Below, in pieces: positions 33,674 to 45,654 of a stretch of DNA of 64,000 bases. The position numbers and the translations under genes were made by a program. This stretch comes from Linnemannia elongata. Its lineage: Eukaryota > Mortierellomycota > Mortierellomycetes > Mortierellales > Mortierellaceae. The notes under the pieces are model-generated. The model worked only from the letters and a program-made list of their open reading frames with translations. It was not told the origin of the DNA and made no database searches. Numbering within the stretch: the stretch's first letter is position 1; the number at the start of each line of letters is the position of its first letter. The DNA lies in the NCBI GenBank assembly GCA_036320915.1, contig JAXBDG010000016.1, positions 124,001-188,000 on the forward strand. The letters are read 5' to 3'.

Positions 33674-33681
33674 CTTTTATA
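33674..33681 (-). promoter_or_regulatory. TATA box of the RNase H-like gene
   Basis: TATAAAAG on the minus strand, 58 bp before the ATG at 33616. Confidence 0.5.
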
Positions 33682-34245
33682 CTCTCGTTCTTGAAGTTAC
33701 TCAGAAGGGCACATGCATAGATAACCAAGTGGACAGTGCTATATATTCAAAGGCCGTTGCAGGAAGAAACAAAGTATAGTTAGTGCTCTACATGGCGTCT
33801 AAAATATTATGCGTTAGCAAACGAAAAGGGCCTGTGCTTTCCCTCTATCGTTACAAAAGAAGTGGTCAGTTCTTTGCCTCTAGCACTAGATACCAGGTGG
33901 TCAGTGCTTTACATCTATGTCATAATCTAAGGTGGTCAGTGCTCAACTCTCAAGGGCCGTTGTGTGAAGATAACCATATAGTCGGTGCTCTGTATTACCC
34001 ATAACTGGACTGTAAAACGTATTTGTCAGCACGCATTAGTGATATCTCAATAGGAGTAGCATCCTTATCACTTCTCGCACGTTCCTCTGAGCCGCCTTAT
34101 TCCATCCTCTCCTGTCCTTTGCCTTCTACCTTGCTCTATATCTGCTGCAATTTAGCCGAACTTCGTCTCTCACGCGTAATAGTGATGGCTTCACTATCGA
34201 TAAACTAAATGGGAATGATGAGTTATGACGGATGGCTGACTTGTG
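33682..34245. other. Spacer with degenerate GTGGTCAGTGCT repeats
   Basis: Between ~33737 and 34000 the motif (G/A)GT(G/C)(A/G)GTGCT recurs at irregular 50-60-bp spacing (near 33780, 33860, 33897, 33933 and 33980). No gene is supported. Confidence 0.4.
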
Positions 34246-34340
34246 GAAGGCAAGCATAGCGAGGTTGAAATACGATCCTTCGATGTCAGCTCTTTCAACC
34301 CTTGTTTCATCACGATTCCAGGTTGCATTGTTGATACTTT
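34246..34340 (+). repeat. Dispersed repeat, copy 3 of 3
   Basis: Best matched to 32648-32745 and 31256-31350 (CATAGCGAGGTTG ... TTCGATGTCAGCTCTTTCAA). The giant transposon inserted ~150 bp downstream. Confidence 0.6.
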
Positions 34341-34490
34341 GTTCAACATTGTCGAAATTGATATGCTATTTAATGATAGAATTGCGGTACAATGGGTTGG
34401 TACTATCGATATGCATGGGCAGAGAAGGAGTGTGACCAGCAGTTGGCAGTGCCTAGAGACATGGAAGAGAATAGGAGGCCCTCTCATAGC

Positions 34491-34499
34491 GACAAACAT
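34491..34499. other. Target-site duplication, left copy
   Basis: GACAAACAT immediately outside the left TIR; the identical 9-mer is at 51161-51169. Nine bases is the standard duplication length of Mutator-like elements. Confidence 0.85.
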
Positions 34500-35520
34500 C
34501 AAAAAAGAATTTCTTACAATACTCTGTAAATTAAATGCTTACAAGGGTGTAAGCATGAAAGTGTACTATGAGTAAAGATTCGATGAAAGGGGGTCTTTTA
34601 CATTAGTGTAAGACGCACTCAACGAGTGAATAAACACACATAGGTAAGCATTTCATAAAACGAAGGTCGAACAACCCAGTAAGGCTCTGGTTTTTTTGGA
34701 ATGTTTACAATGGTGTATCAATTAGCCCCAAATCCATTTTTTACATACTTGTAGGAACATACGGCATCGCCTTTTCTTACCCCATTGTAAACAAAACTCG
34801 ATTCTGCTTCCTTTACAACTGAGTAAGGATTACAGCAGAAAGGAGGCGGTTTTTATTTGCCGACAATTGGTCTAATCCTGGTTTGACCAGCGCTGCTGGA
34901 TGCCTTAAGTCATTTGACTAGGCGACGCCCTTATCTGTGAATTGTCCATTTTTTTTGTTTTTGCCTCATTGATTTGACAGAAGGCAACAAAAGGTGTTTG
35001 ACGCCTTGAGTGTCCATTTTGCTGGCGAATTTTTTTTTGTCTTCAGGATGCCGGCCATCTTGACCTGACTTTTACATCCTTGTTACACTCATTTTTACAC
35101 CCGTTCACACTTGAACCTGGCCAGAGTCGAAACACAAATTAGCCTCATCTTTCAGGCCATTACTGAACATGAACCGTCATTCGCTTTGTCTTCTTTTCAG
35201 ATCTCGTCTCTTCAATCTCTCTTTATATTCAAACACAAGGAAACAAGGCTAAATCAAGCTCCACCAAGCTCAGGATCCTACACAGTCCTTGTTTGCTCGT
35301 TTGTTTCTTTGTCAAATATGTCATACAGGACGAATAAAATAAGCAAAATATAGTTTATTCTTCGAGGTATCTTATGCCTTGCCGTCCGTGTAATTCTGCA
35401 CTCAAAGAGGAAGTGATTACAGGGAGAGGTGCCAAGGACCTGATTGTGCATCTAAAGGTAGAAGAGAATAAGAATTGGTGAGAGATGAAAGGTAGAAGGA
35501 GAGGCTAAAGGAGGGCAGAG

Positions 35521-35748
35521 GGAAGGTGAGGAGGAGTAGAGGGAGCAGCTAGAGGGGAGTAGAGGGGAGCATCTAGAGGGGAGTAGAGGGAAGCAGCAAG
35601 AGGGGGGTAGAGGGGAGCAGCTAGAGGGGAATAGAGGGGAGCAGCAAGAGGGGGGTAGAGGGGAGCAGCTAGAGGGGAATAGAGGGGAGCAGCTAGAGGG
35701 GAGTAGAGGGAAGCAGCTAGAGGGGGGTAGAGGGGGGTAGAGGGAAAG
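35521..35748 (+). repeat. Minisatellite in the left TIR
   Basis: Tandem ~24-bp units built from GAGGGGAGCAGCTAGAGGGG with (G/A)(T/A)AGAG variants, about nine copies. Mirror copy at ~49913-50140. Confidence 0.8.
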
Positions 35749-36074
35749 GGGGAAGGGTGTTAAGAAAAAAGAAAAGAGTGAAGGAGAAAGGGAGACAAGG
35801 GATAACGTGCGTGGAGGGAATGGGGGACGGATGGAGGGATAAAGAGGAAGAGGAGAGTTGAGTGTCATAAGGCGATATAATAATACGAAAGAGAAAAGGA
35901 AAATGGAACAGAAGGGAGGAAAAGTCCAATTCGGACTGTAAGCTCTTTTTAAAACGTTGTAAGAATTCTCAACAGCTGAGCTGTGTACAATGAGTCGTTT
36001 TTCTAATGACAGTCGTCCATTGCTCCCTCTCTCTCCTTCCTCTCCGCTCCCTGTATCTCTCATTTCGTAAACTT

Positions 36075-36092
36075 GCACCCGTGCACGGGTGC
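36075..36092. repeat. Perfect 18-bp palindrome in the left TIR
   Basis: GCACCCGTGCACGGGTGC is a perfect palindrome, conserved at 49569-49586 in the right arm. It could bind a dimeric protein such as the transposase. Confidence 0.7.
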
Positions 36093-36774
36093 TTCGAAAA
36101 GATAGAAAACAGAGAAAGGCAAGCGATACTAATCACCTGCATGCTCTTTTCTTACCCACACAATTATACATAAGAAAAACAGTTAAGCAAAAACAACAAC
36201 GATGAGGTAGCAGGAATGAGTGATTAAGTTAAGGAACAACCACCTCCACCATCAATCCAACAGAAAAACAAAAGATGGTGAGGGGCAGAACGAGAGGAAG
36301 CCAAGGAGGAACGATACAAGCTTTCAAGTAGACAACTTCCTCCTACTCGTGTTATAAAAAAAGAGAGAATTGGGCAAAAACATGTGCCTACGTCGCTTTC
36401 TTTTTTTTTTTTTTTTTTTTTTTTTGTTTTCTTCTTTTACAAAGTGGTCAAAGCATAACGGCGCGAATGGGCCTCCATAACCTTATACTTTTCTTAGGCC
36501 TGGATCTTGATAGAAACAACAAGGTGTACAACCAAGGACGAATATCCCCAAATAAAAAGCTAGCGTGGGGTGAGAGAGAGGGCGAAAGGCAAGCTCGTGA
36601 GAACTCAGAATACGAGCCTTGCAAAGACTGACCTGGGATCAAAGGGTGCATGATGTGACGTATGCCTCTCCCCCTGTTGCGGTACGGGGTTTTTATTCTA
36701 TTTTACCCCGTCTTTTTATTTAACGAAGTGCTGCTAGCGACCACATCACCACATGGCGGATGGTCGCTTCTCAA

Positions 36775-36876
36775 CTACCACCTCCGTGATTGTTTATAAC
36801 AATCATCATCTCCGTGATTATTTACCACCTCTGTGATTAACTATCACATCTGTGGTTAAATATCACTCCGGTGGTG
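36775..36876 (+). repeat. Short tandem motif array in the left TIR
   Basis: Five degenerate ~20-bp units of the form (C/A)CACCTCCGTGATTATTTA. The mirrored array is at ~48784-48886. Candidate transposase-binding sites. Confidence 0.6.
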
Positions 36877-37049
36877 TAAAACAATAAAACAACTCTTTTT
36901 TTCTCGTTAACTTAGACTGCATACTTTTCACCCCTTTCTTTTCCTTGACTCTGGTCCAGCAATTGCTTGGTCGATATAGGCGATACCAACCTCGCAATCA
37001 CGTGCATAACACGCTCGGCCTCGACCCTCCATGAAAAAGGAGATAGAAG

Positions 37050-37056
37050 TGTGTGC

Positions 37057-37132
<76 letters not shown>

Positions 37133-37146
37133 AAGAGAGAGAGAGG
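37050..37146 (+). repeat. GT/GA dinucleotide repeat in the left TIR
   Basis: (GT)n followed by (GA)n. The mirrored tract lies at ~48510-48607 and differs slightly in length between arms, the main visible difference between the TIRs. Confidence 0.85.
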
Positions 37147-37364
37147 GCGAGACAGAGAGAGGGCGAGACAGAGAGTACAAGAATGACTGAGGGACTCGAA
37201 AATGAAAAGAGTGTGAGAAGTATGGGTAGAATTAACGAGAAGAAAGAGTGCGTTTTCTTTATTTTGCACCACAGAGCAGTATCGGCTCGTGTGGCTTGAT
37301 CGGTTGAGCGTTTCTTCGTTAAAAAAACGGATAAATAAAAATAAACCCGTACCACAACAGCTGC

Positions 37365-37841
37365 ACATGTTTGCACGGGCCTTTCATTGATTTTCCTTCC
37401 TCTTTTTTTGACCACATCCTCTTCCCTTTATTCCCTCGCTTGCCTCTTTTTTTTTCTTGGATTCTGGCGAAGCGAATGCTTGACCGATATGAATAATACC
37501 CAATTAGTATAGCCATCTATTTACCCACAATCACTTACGTAACACGCTCGTTCGCGGCTCCGTGAAAAAGGAGATGGAGGTGTGTGCGTGTCTGCGTGTG
37601 TGTGTGAGAGAGAGGGCGAGGCAGAGAGGACAAGCATGACTGAGGGACTCGAAAGAGAAAGGGTGCACATGTTTGCACGGGCCTTTCATTGATTTTCCTT
37701 CCTCTTTCTTGACCACATCCTCTTCCCTTTATTCCCTTGCTTGCCACTTTTTTTATTTCTTTGATACTGGCGAAGCGACTGCCCGGCCGATATGAGTAAT
37801 ACCCAATTGATACTGCCATCTATTTACTCATAGTCACTTAC
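37365..37841 (+). repeat. Tandem ~300-bp sub-repeats at the inner TIR edge
   Basis: Two units share TGCACATGTTTGCACGGGCC and TTCATTGATTTTCC, a CTGGCGAAGCGA motif and an AATACCCAATT motif (starting ~37365 and ~37665). A third, more diverged unit is at ~36918-37070. The right arm has the mirror set plus one extra partial unit at ~47700-47816. Confidence 0.65.
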
Positions 37842-38077
37842 ATGATACGCCCGTCCGCGCCGAAGCCAACAGGACCACATCAGAAGAAGCAGAATCGCGT
37901 TTGTCCTTGCAATGCACACCCAACGAACCACAAAATAAATCTCGTACAACAACGACATCTATATCTCTTTTTCTTTTTATTTATTTGCATACTGTTCATA
38001 AGCAAACCAATTCCAACACTTCCATATCACAACAGCAGAAAAGTATTCTAGACACATTTCCACTCATAACTCCCTCG

Positions 38078-39187
38078 ATGCCTACCGTCCTCTGCCCACA
38101 CTTTGATCGAAGACTTTGCCGGATCCCTCCGGAGGAACAAACCGAGGAGCATAACAAGAGATACCATGAGAAGATTGCGGTTCTTGTTCAACGACCTGGA
38201 CTCCCCGATATCATGGTTGAACGCAGCGAGGAACACGATAATCATTATCCATGTCCGTCGACCCAATGCCAAGTAACCACCAATGTTCGTCAGAATGTGT
38301 TGAAGCATATTGCTGTCTGCCGTTTTGTACGCTCCGATGACACCGCTCGCTTCCGTTTACTCCGCCAACAACTAGGACGACAGCAGCGGGCGCGTCAGGC
38401 TCCCTACCCAGCGACAAGTGCCTCTTCAAGCGCAAGCTCAGGCCATCGAGCTCCCATGAGTCCATTTCTACAGCCCGACATCGACATGGACGGCTCCAAC
38501 GAGGAGCAAGTGCAAGGCATAGTTCGGTTCCAGAACACCGTTATGGCCCTTCTTGGGTACAGTCAGATGGGGTCTGAGCGGCTATATCAGATCGAGGACA
38601 GCATCGATAGTCTCAAGGCCGACCTTTCGACATCGTTTAAACAACTGATGGATAATAACAAGGACCTTTCCGCCAAGCAAAACAAGATCATTGAAAATAT
38701 TGTGAAACTGATGAACAAGACTGAGGGACTGCTTAACAGGATCGAGAGGTTCACATTTGAGAAGCCTGGGTGGCAGACAGGTAAACACTTGATCTCCTTA
38801 TGCATGTGGCTGTGCGTTTTCTCAAATTAACTTAACTCTTACGTTTTTTTTTTCTTAGATTCACAGGAAAGATTCACCATGCCAGGAAGTCCTGTCGATG
38901 GACACTTTAGGCTTGGTGTCGACCTGAGACGCTACATCCCGCATCTTGATGACCACGATCAAGTTATCTCAGAGTCCGAGTCCCCAGAGTATGAAAATAG
39001 CTTGGAAAGAAACATGGCGCAGGCTCAAGTTACTGCACACCACAATGAGGAATTCTCGCGTGGGATGGCTGGAGAAGAGAATAAAATGAAGATAGCGAAG
39101 AAGGACTCACAGGACATGGAGGATGCAGCTGAGGAGATGGGAGAAGTGCATAAGGATGAGGATGTGAAGGAGGAGGCGGAGGAGTGA
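38078..39187 (+). CDS. MULE accessory gene A: zinc-motif, coiled-coil protein (343 aa)
   Basis: Exons 38078-38780 and 38859-39187 (donor GTAAAC, acceptor TTTCTTAG), in phase. The ATG at 38078 (MPTVLCPHF) is the first good one after the TIR. Residues ~60-90 hold a C-x4-C ... H-x3-C element (YPCPSTQCQ ... LKHIAVC). A Gln/Arg/Ala-rich linker follows, then a long coiled coil around ~165-230 (SLKADLSTSFKQLMDNN, KLMNKTEGLLNRIERF). The C-terminus is very acidic (KDEDVKEEAEE). It lies just inside the left TIR. Probably a DNA-binding or partner protein; the family is not recognised. Confidence 0.72.
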
Positions 39188-40106
39188 AAGGAGGTGCGCA
39201 AAGGAGAGAGTGTAAAGGAGGAGAAGGCTATATGCAAACAACAAGAGTCGTCCTGAACCCCACCATCATGCTCGTTATTTTTCTGATTACGTTTGACCAT
39301 AGTATACAATGTAAACCCCCCTTTCAAAGCCCTTGGCACCAACGCCTTTACACATTGCAGATGGTTCTCTTTCTCTGTGCCGTTGACCCGTTAGTACTCA
39401 CTCCCGACCTACGCCAACCACTCGGTCAAAATTACACTTACTGACACATAAACACAGTTGATCAACAGGCCTTACCCGTCTACAAGTGCGTGCTACGAGT
39501 CTAAGATAGTCAAAAGGGACACATGCCTACTTTTACTTGGGCCGGGGAGGGGGGGTGGGGGGTGGTGGAGAATACCACAAAGAAAAGATAGTGTCCCTCA
39601 CAGTACAAACGTAGCAAGCAATGTGCAACCCATCCCTTAACTACGATCGGCAACGGTGTCTTATTTTATTCATAATCACACAAAGCAGCACATATGAAAC
39701 CGTCGAAAGAAGAGTTTCCCTAACCATACTTTATCGGGTGGGCGCGCAGCTACGAGAGTAAAGGGCCTGCAAAGAAAGAGTCGTCTACAAACCAGTTACT
39801 TTTCGCCTAAATTCCCTTCCCTTCTTCATTTCTTTCCTTCTCCCGCTGCCAAAACACGACCGTAGGCACATCCTTTACCCATCTGTTAACACCCGCAGCA
39901 CGATACACATCCATGATTTGCTCCCTTCTTTTACCATCTTACAACCTCAATTTAGACCACGTCAAAGACTTTGTATTTGAATAAAAAAAAAATCAAATAA
40001 TATCATATGTCTTTAATTGAGTATTCTTCAGGCTTCATTCTCTTGTTTCATATTTTACCATTTTTTCGCCTCCTCCTCAACCCTTTCTCTCCCTTCACAT
40101 GCACCA
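39188..40106. other. Spacer between convergent MULE genes
   Basis: Contains the 3' regions of accessory gene A and the transposase gene. A G-run (GGGGAGGGGGGGTGGGG, ~39543-39560) is G-quadruplex-like. No gene is supported. Confidence 0.5.
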
Positions 40107-43100
40107 TTACTGGCCAGGGGCATCCATACTCCCGCTTCTCTGCCTTCTTGAACCTCGCCCCTCGCCGGACTTTGACTTTGGCCCTCTCTGCATCTTCTTT
40201 GGCAAGTCTACCTCCTCAACATCACCGCCGTCGCTGCCATCATCGTCTCCCGTTCTTGTTCGTTTGACAGCAACGCGAACACCATTTCCATTGGCTGCTG
40301 TAGATTTGGCCGCCTTGGTCGCTTTGGTCGCCTTGATTGCTTTGGTTGCCTTGATCGCATTGGTCGCCTTGGTCGCTTTGGTCGCTTGGATTGCTGCACC
40401 AGTGGTAATAGTCTTGCTTGCTTTCTTGATGGCCTTGGACTTCCAACCGTGCGGAAGGCTGACTCCACGTGGACGACCTTCTCCTTTCAGGTCATTTTCG
40501 GTTCCATCGACTATACTGTCTAGATCCAATCCCTTGCTCAAATCTGCGCCCACTGTTCCAGGCACTTGTGACTGTTGAACTAGAAGGCGAGCACCCTCTT
40601 CAAGGGCTTGCATCGTCTCCGCGATCCCGTCCAGCTTACTGGTGTTTTTGACGAGACTTTTGGCGGAGATAAGGATCCTGTTCCCTGGGGCTTTGGGTTG
40701 TGTTGAATGACGAGCAACAGGTGGAGGTCGAAGGATAGAGTTAGAGTCGTCCATAAAGGTATCGATGGATAGATCCGTGCCGACCGGGTCTTTGCTGGCA
40801 CCCTCGTTGACTGTTACCGTCTGTGCGCGGAGGAAAGGTTTGTCGGAGAGTTGTTGCTTGAGGTTCGGATCAAATTGTTTCCCCTCTTTGTACCAGCGTG
40901 GCAGAATCATGCAAGGGTGAAAAAGGAATCGTGCATCCTCCATCATCAAACAAAAGAAATGCCTACAAACAATGCCCTTATTCTGTTGCAATGCGCAGGT
41001 ACAGAAGTAAGTGCGGTTTGTTCGTAAGATCACATACTCTGGGCGCGTGCTTTTTCCTGTGTCAGCCATAGAAGAGACACGGAAAACCCCTTCCGATGTG
41101 TGCCTGGGGATGGACGCGAGCAAAGCATGAACCGAGCCACGCTGAAGTTGTTCGGCGCGGGATAGTTTTGACTGGAGGGAATGAATGGAATAAACCGGCG
41201 ATTAGTGCATTTTCCTTTGTGTTACATAAACCAAGGAAAAAAATGCTCGTAAAAGGAATGAAAAAGTAGCAAAGAGGTTAAAAATAAGGCAAAGGATCAT
41301 TAAAAAACTCACCAAGCAAAAATCACCATCCTGGACATAAGGAACCGCTCCGAAATTAACGACTGTGAACTTGAGGCCAAAGGAATAATCCATCTCGGTT
41401 CGCAGCTGACCTTGAGCCCACTGGCTGAGGAATACCTTGCTGGCATCGAGGACTTGACCAAAGATATCGTAGGTCGTATCGCTGACGCCTAAGCGTCTCA
41501 TCGGTTTGGCGTCATTCGGATCATTCGACAAAATGGTGAAGAGATCGATTTCATCTTCAATCTTGTTCATGATCGCTTTGAACAGATCCGATAGGGAAGT
41601 CTTGCTGTTGTGCAGAAACATCTTGAGCACATCGTGGTTCTTTTCAACGCGCTGCGTGGAGCGCATCCCTGCGGTGAAAGAGGCTTGCACCCATGGTCCT
41701 GCCCAGAAATGACGACGGTTGTAAAGCCTTGCAAGATGTACTCCAACTTCGCCAGATTCGAGAGTATCACGCTCCTGTACGGACAAGATGGGGTCAGCAG
41801 CGATGTGGGAAGTGGCGACATTTACTGGAGTGGAAAGGTTGGGTGGAGTGGAGAGGCTGGGTAGAGTGTTGAGGTTGTTGTTGCTGTCGTTTTCGTCGAC
41901 GATGGTAGTGGCGATGGTGGTGGTATCGATGCTAGGAGTAATAGTAGAGGTGATAGAGATGCCAAAGCCGTCTCCTCCAAAGTTTTGAAGGATGCGTGCC
42001 CAGATGCGTTCAAACTCGCCGGCTGTTAAGGCACAACAGGCGGTTTTGAACATACTGAAAAATTGACTGTATCTGTCATTCAATCTACAAGACAAATGCT
42101 TCCTCAGATTTTCCTGGATATGCCATATGCAGTTAATCACATGGACACCCTGAAACACCAAAGGAAGCGTTCTATCCATTGCCGCATCTTGATCAACCAT
42201 CATAACCTTGGGCAGTAGTCCTTCGGTTGCGTCTTGAAGCTTGGAGAGAACCCATTTGTAGTCCTCTTTTGTCTCATGACGAGATAGAGCGGTCGCAACG
42301 AGTCGTGTCTTGAATTCGCAATCGACGACCACAAAGTTGTGCAGCGGGAGGCCAAGGCGATTGGTGCGGTAAGTATTGTCATGCACTAGCACATCACCAT
42401 AGCGACGGAAAAGATCCCTCTGTCCTGGGGTCATCCAAAAGACCCGGACAAGCTGGTTCTTGTCATCAACATCGGTGGCAATATACCATCCCTTCTCCTG
42501 ATTTGCTCTCATACATAAGGCGATTAGGAGCTGGACCGTCTGAGGGATCTGGATGGCATGGAGTAAAGTCCTAAACTCCTTAAGACGGTTGAGGACCTTT
42601 TTTTTTTTTTTGTGTGTAGAGAAAAAATGTGTATGAGAAAATTGATTTGAGTCGAAATGTAAAGTTGTCACTCAAACCGTAACTGTCCACAACAATACCT
42701 GATATTTGCAGAACTTTGCATCCCGAAATTCGATACGCAAAATGTCCAGTGTTTGCTTGTAGGACAGTCGAATCTGGGCACATTTCCCAATAGAAGCGAT
42801 CATAGGGGCCGTCAAGGGGTTGGTTCGGCCAAGATTAAAATCGAACTGGTGCTCACAGTGATCGAGGTTGAAGGAGGTGATGTGGTAATCAGGAGCGATG
42901 GACAGAGGGGAAGATATGCTGATCGCGAATGGGCAACCACAACGTGGACTCTCACGCTTGTTGTGCTGTCGATCCTCGTCAGCAACTTTCTTGGATGTAT
43001 AGAACCCAAAGAAGCTGCAAACGTACTTGACTATTTAGTGGTGAGGAAAGAGGATAAGGAGGTAGAAAAATGAAAAAGACGATAAGGTTCGCGATTTCGA

Positions 43101-45654
43101 TTTCTTGCTCAACTCTATCTCACACTTGATATAACATGTACAAACCAATATTGCTTACCGGCATTGACAGTCGAGGTGCGAATTATAAGCTTGTGCCCCT
43201 TTTTGAGTGCCCAAGACCTCAAAAATACGTCCGCAGCCGACCTTGATCCAAGACAATAGTGAAAGGTGGGCACCCAGCCCACCAGCAGTTCACTAGCAAC
43301 ATCGCCAACCTTGACCGGAACATGAACCGACCCATCCTCTTCATATCTGCACTCGTCCTCGTCGATCTCATCCATGCTCTCATCCTCCCTCATACGCTCC
43401 CGAGCGGAAAATACAGGTGTTGAGGATGTGTTGTAAAGAACGGCACTGACAGCTGCTGCGTGATTGTAAGACGAAGTGATGTTTTTGTTTTGATTACTGG
43501 AAAGAGTGGTTGATGAGGCGTTGTTATTGAACGACGAATATAACTCTTCTTCCGTCTCAACGTCATACAGCTCGTCCTGGTCCTGGCCCTCGGCCTCGTC
43601 ATCGTCTTCGTCATCGTCCTTGAACGTTTCCTGTTCATCCGAGTCAGCAAAAGCATTGTCCGACCAATGTTCACCCTAATAAAAAAGAATGATAGAGGAG
43701 AAAGTGGTAGAGGCATTGAATACACAAATGCAATAGGGCAGGATGCCAAAATGTAATGAAAGCACCGTCTTGATTTTATGTTACCTCCTTTTCGAGGTTG
43801 TTATGAGAGAACATGCTCTCGAATTTGTCGCCAAGTTCCTTAGCCTAAAAAAACCATGAAAAAAAAGTTAGCAAAATGGGCCACGTCACTTCATACTCTT
43901 CTGGGTTATTGTTTTGAGCGACATTAAGGTACCTTTTGCTGCAAAGGGCTGGGAAGCGTAGTCAGCGGTGTTTTAGGGGGGGCGATGAAAGAGTCTAACG
44001 ACTTATCACTGTTCTTTGAGCTGCTAGAGGTCGGGGAGAGATTCTACGTTGAGAAGCACGTTACATTTTTCAGAAATAAAAATAAAAAAGAGTGAGCCCA
44101 GGTGTTTTTTTTCTTGGTTTCTTGATTATTATCTTTTTTGTCGCGATTTTTTTTTTTCATTACCTTGAACTGAGGAACTGGTTGTTGCTCTGTGCCCGGA
44201 GAGGCCTCAAAGGAAGCAGATGAGGGTTCGGCTTTGTTCTTGCTACAAATGGGAGTCTCGGCAAACGCGGCTTCCATAGCCGTCTTTTCCATTTTGAGTT
44301 GGCCATCCTTTGTATCAAGAGAAATCCTAGGCTACAAAAAATTCAAGGTCTATTAAACAAGAGTACACAAGCATTTTGATTTCGTTTACAACTACAAAAG
44401 GCACAGGCTAAATTCTCATTTGTGTACCTTGTCAAAGCCCATCAATCGAGCCAAATACTTGGCACGGTGTTTAACGTTATCTTTTTCAGTCCAGATGGTT
44501 ATAGACTCCTGACCTGTGATATCGTTCTCAATCATATGTGCGGCAATTACGCCACACGAGCTGCCGTCCGACTGCCGAGGTTGGTGTAAGCGTTGAATAT
44601 TCGTTCTAGTCCATTTTTTTGACTTAAGGCTGGATATCCCCAAACTAACCCAGGCCTTGAGGACATGGACGGCGGTGGAGTATCCGTTGTCCGAATAACG
44701 CATTCCGTCTCCAACATAAACTGCGCACGAAACCATATCCAACTTGATCACTCCCCAGTGGCGGCCTAGGTAGACTATGGAATAGACGGCGTCATAGCTT
44801 CCGTTTCTAAGACCATCGACATTCCAGTTGTGAAAGGTTTTGTTGCCTAAGTTAGGGTGCTCCCGCATCCAATCAGACAGCCTACAAGGCGAAATAAACA
44901 GGTTGGTGTTGCTGTTGTACAATCCGTATCGGACCTCAAAATCGCACATGATTGCATCCAGAATGGTTGAGGTCATCCACTCTTGGCCGGCGAGAGGGAG
45001 AAGGGAAGCGAGGGAAACCGACTCCGGACCAAGAGAAAACAGCGCGTCATCAATGCGAATAATCTTCGTCTGTTGCTGGTACCACTCAAAAAATGATGGG
45101 TTCAACGCAGCAACAGAGTTCCTCATCCAACGGCGCGCTCGGTGAAGATGCTCAATAAGGCAGCCAGACTGGACAACCTCCTTCAAGAAGACAAAGTCTA
45201 TTTCTTCGGAGACGCGGAAGGGGACAAAGGTCGATCCAATGTTAATCCAGAGGCCGAGGTTGTTGTTGTTGTCCTTGAACTTGTTATAGGTCGCGGTATA
45301 GGACTGGAGATTGGGAATGGTCCTCAAAGCTGCAAGGCTCTCTTGGTTAAGGACTGTTGCCGGCAAAGTAGTGCAATGCGGTAGCTCACCCGTGTTACGG
45401 GTCGAGGAAAACTGAGGGAAATCGTTCACTTCTAGGAGCTGGGCACAAGGAACACGGTTTCGCCAGATCTTTCCATAAATCCAAGCCGCATCAGACTGCA
45501 ACCGCGGCAAGGCGTCAACGTCGATTGGGGTCGAAGCGGTGTTGATAATCGAGGGCATGCTTTTGGTAATGAAAGATGCAAGGGTAGGGATATCAGACGA
45601 TTGCCATGTACAATTAGTTTCAAACGTGAAGTACCAAAAACTGCAGAGAATCAT
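40107..45654 (-). CDS. Ulp1 protease-FAR1-MULE transposase-SWIM fusion (1,587 aa, 8 exons)
   Basis: Exons (minus): 45654-44428, 44331-44164, 44043-43933, 43844-43785, 43675-43159, 43030-42699, 42596-41313, 41171-40107; every junction keeps phase. Residues ~280-380 are a C48/Ulp1-like cysteine protease with H299 (GRHWGVI), D316 (VYVGDG), Q361 (HQPRQSDG) and C367 (SSCGVIAA). Exons 2-5 encode a Ser/Asp/Glu-rich linker. Residues ~655-760 are a FAR1-type domain (YVCSFFGFYTSKK, PRCGCPFAI, DHCEHQF). Residues ~840-1010 form the MULE core: D878 (VHDNTYRTN), D940 (VMMVDQDAAM), C961-x2-H964, and an E in AGEFERIW. A SWIM finger follows (C1290-x-C-x9-C-x-H1304), then a tail with KAT repeats and basic clusters. 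The transposase should cut and paste the element; the protease may remove SUMO-like tags. Confidence 0.86.

Larger units (their letters stand above)
34500..37841 (+). repeat. Left terminal inverted repeat of the giant MULE
   Basis: Inverted copy of 47817-51160. Offsets between the arms drift by only 3-4 bp over 3.3 kb, mostly in simple repeats, so the arms are almost identical. Landmarks from the outside in: a 27-bp-class A-rich end; the minisatellite (35521-35748); the 18-bp palindrome (36075-36092); a poly(T) run (36402-36425); five CACCTCCGTGATT-like subrepeats (36775-36876); GT/GA repeats (37050-37146); and tandem ~300-bp sub-repeats up to 37841. Confidence 0.9.

Noticed and set aside
37048..37146. 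CRISPR-like or regulatory spaced repeats
   Set aside because: These are plain dinucleotide runs. No spacer-repeat structure exists anywhere in the window, and the genome is eukaryotic.
36912..37819. Several 60-167-codon frames inside the TIRs (Ser/Leu-rich, 'THTHTH' and 'SLSLSL' stretches)
   Set aside because: They are translations of GT/GA dinucleotide and minisatellite repeats. Mirror copies appear in the other arm, with no domain, promoter or start context.
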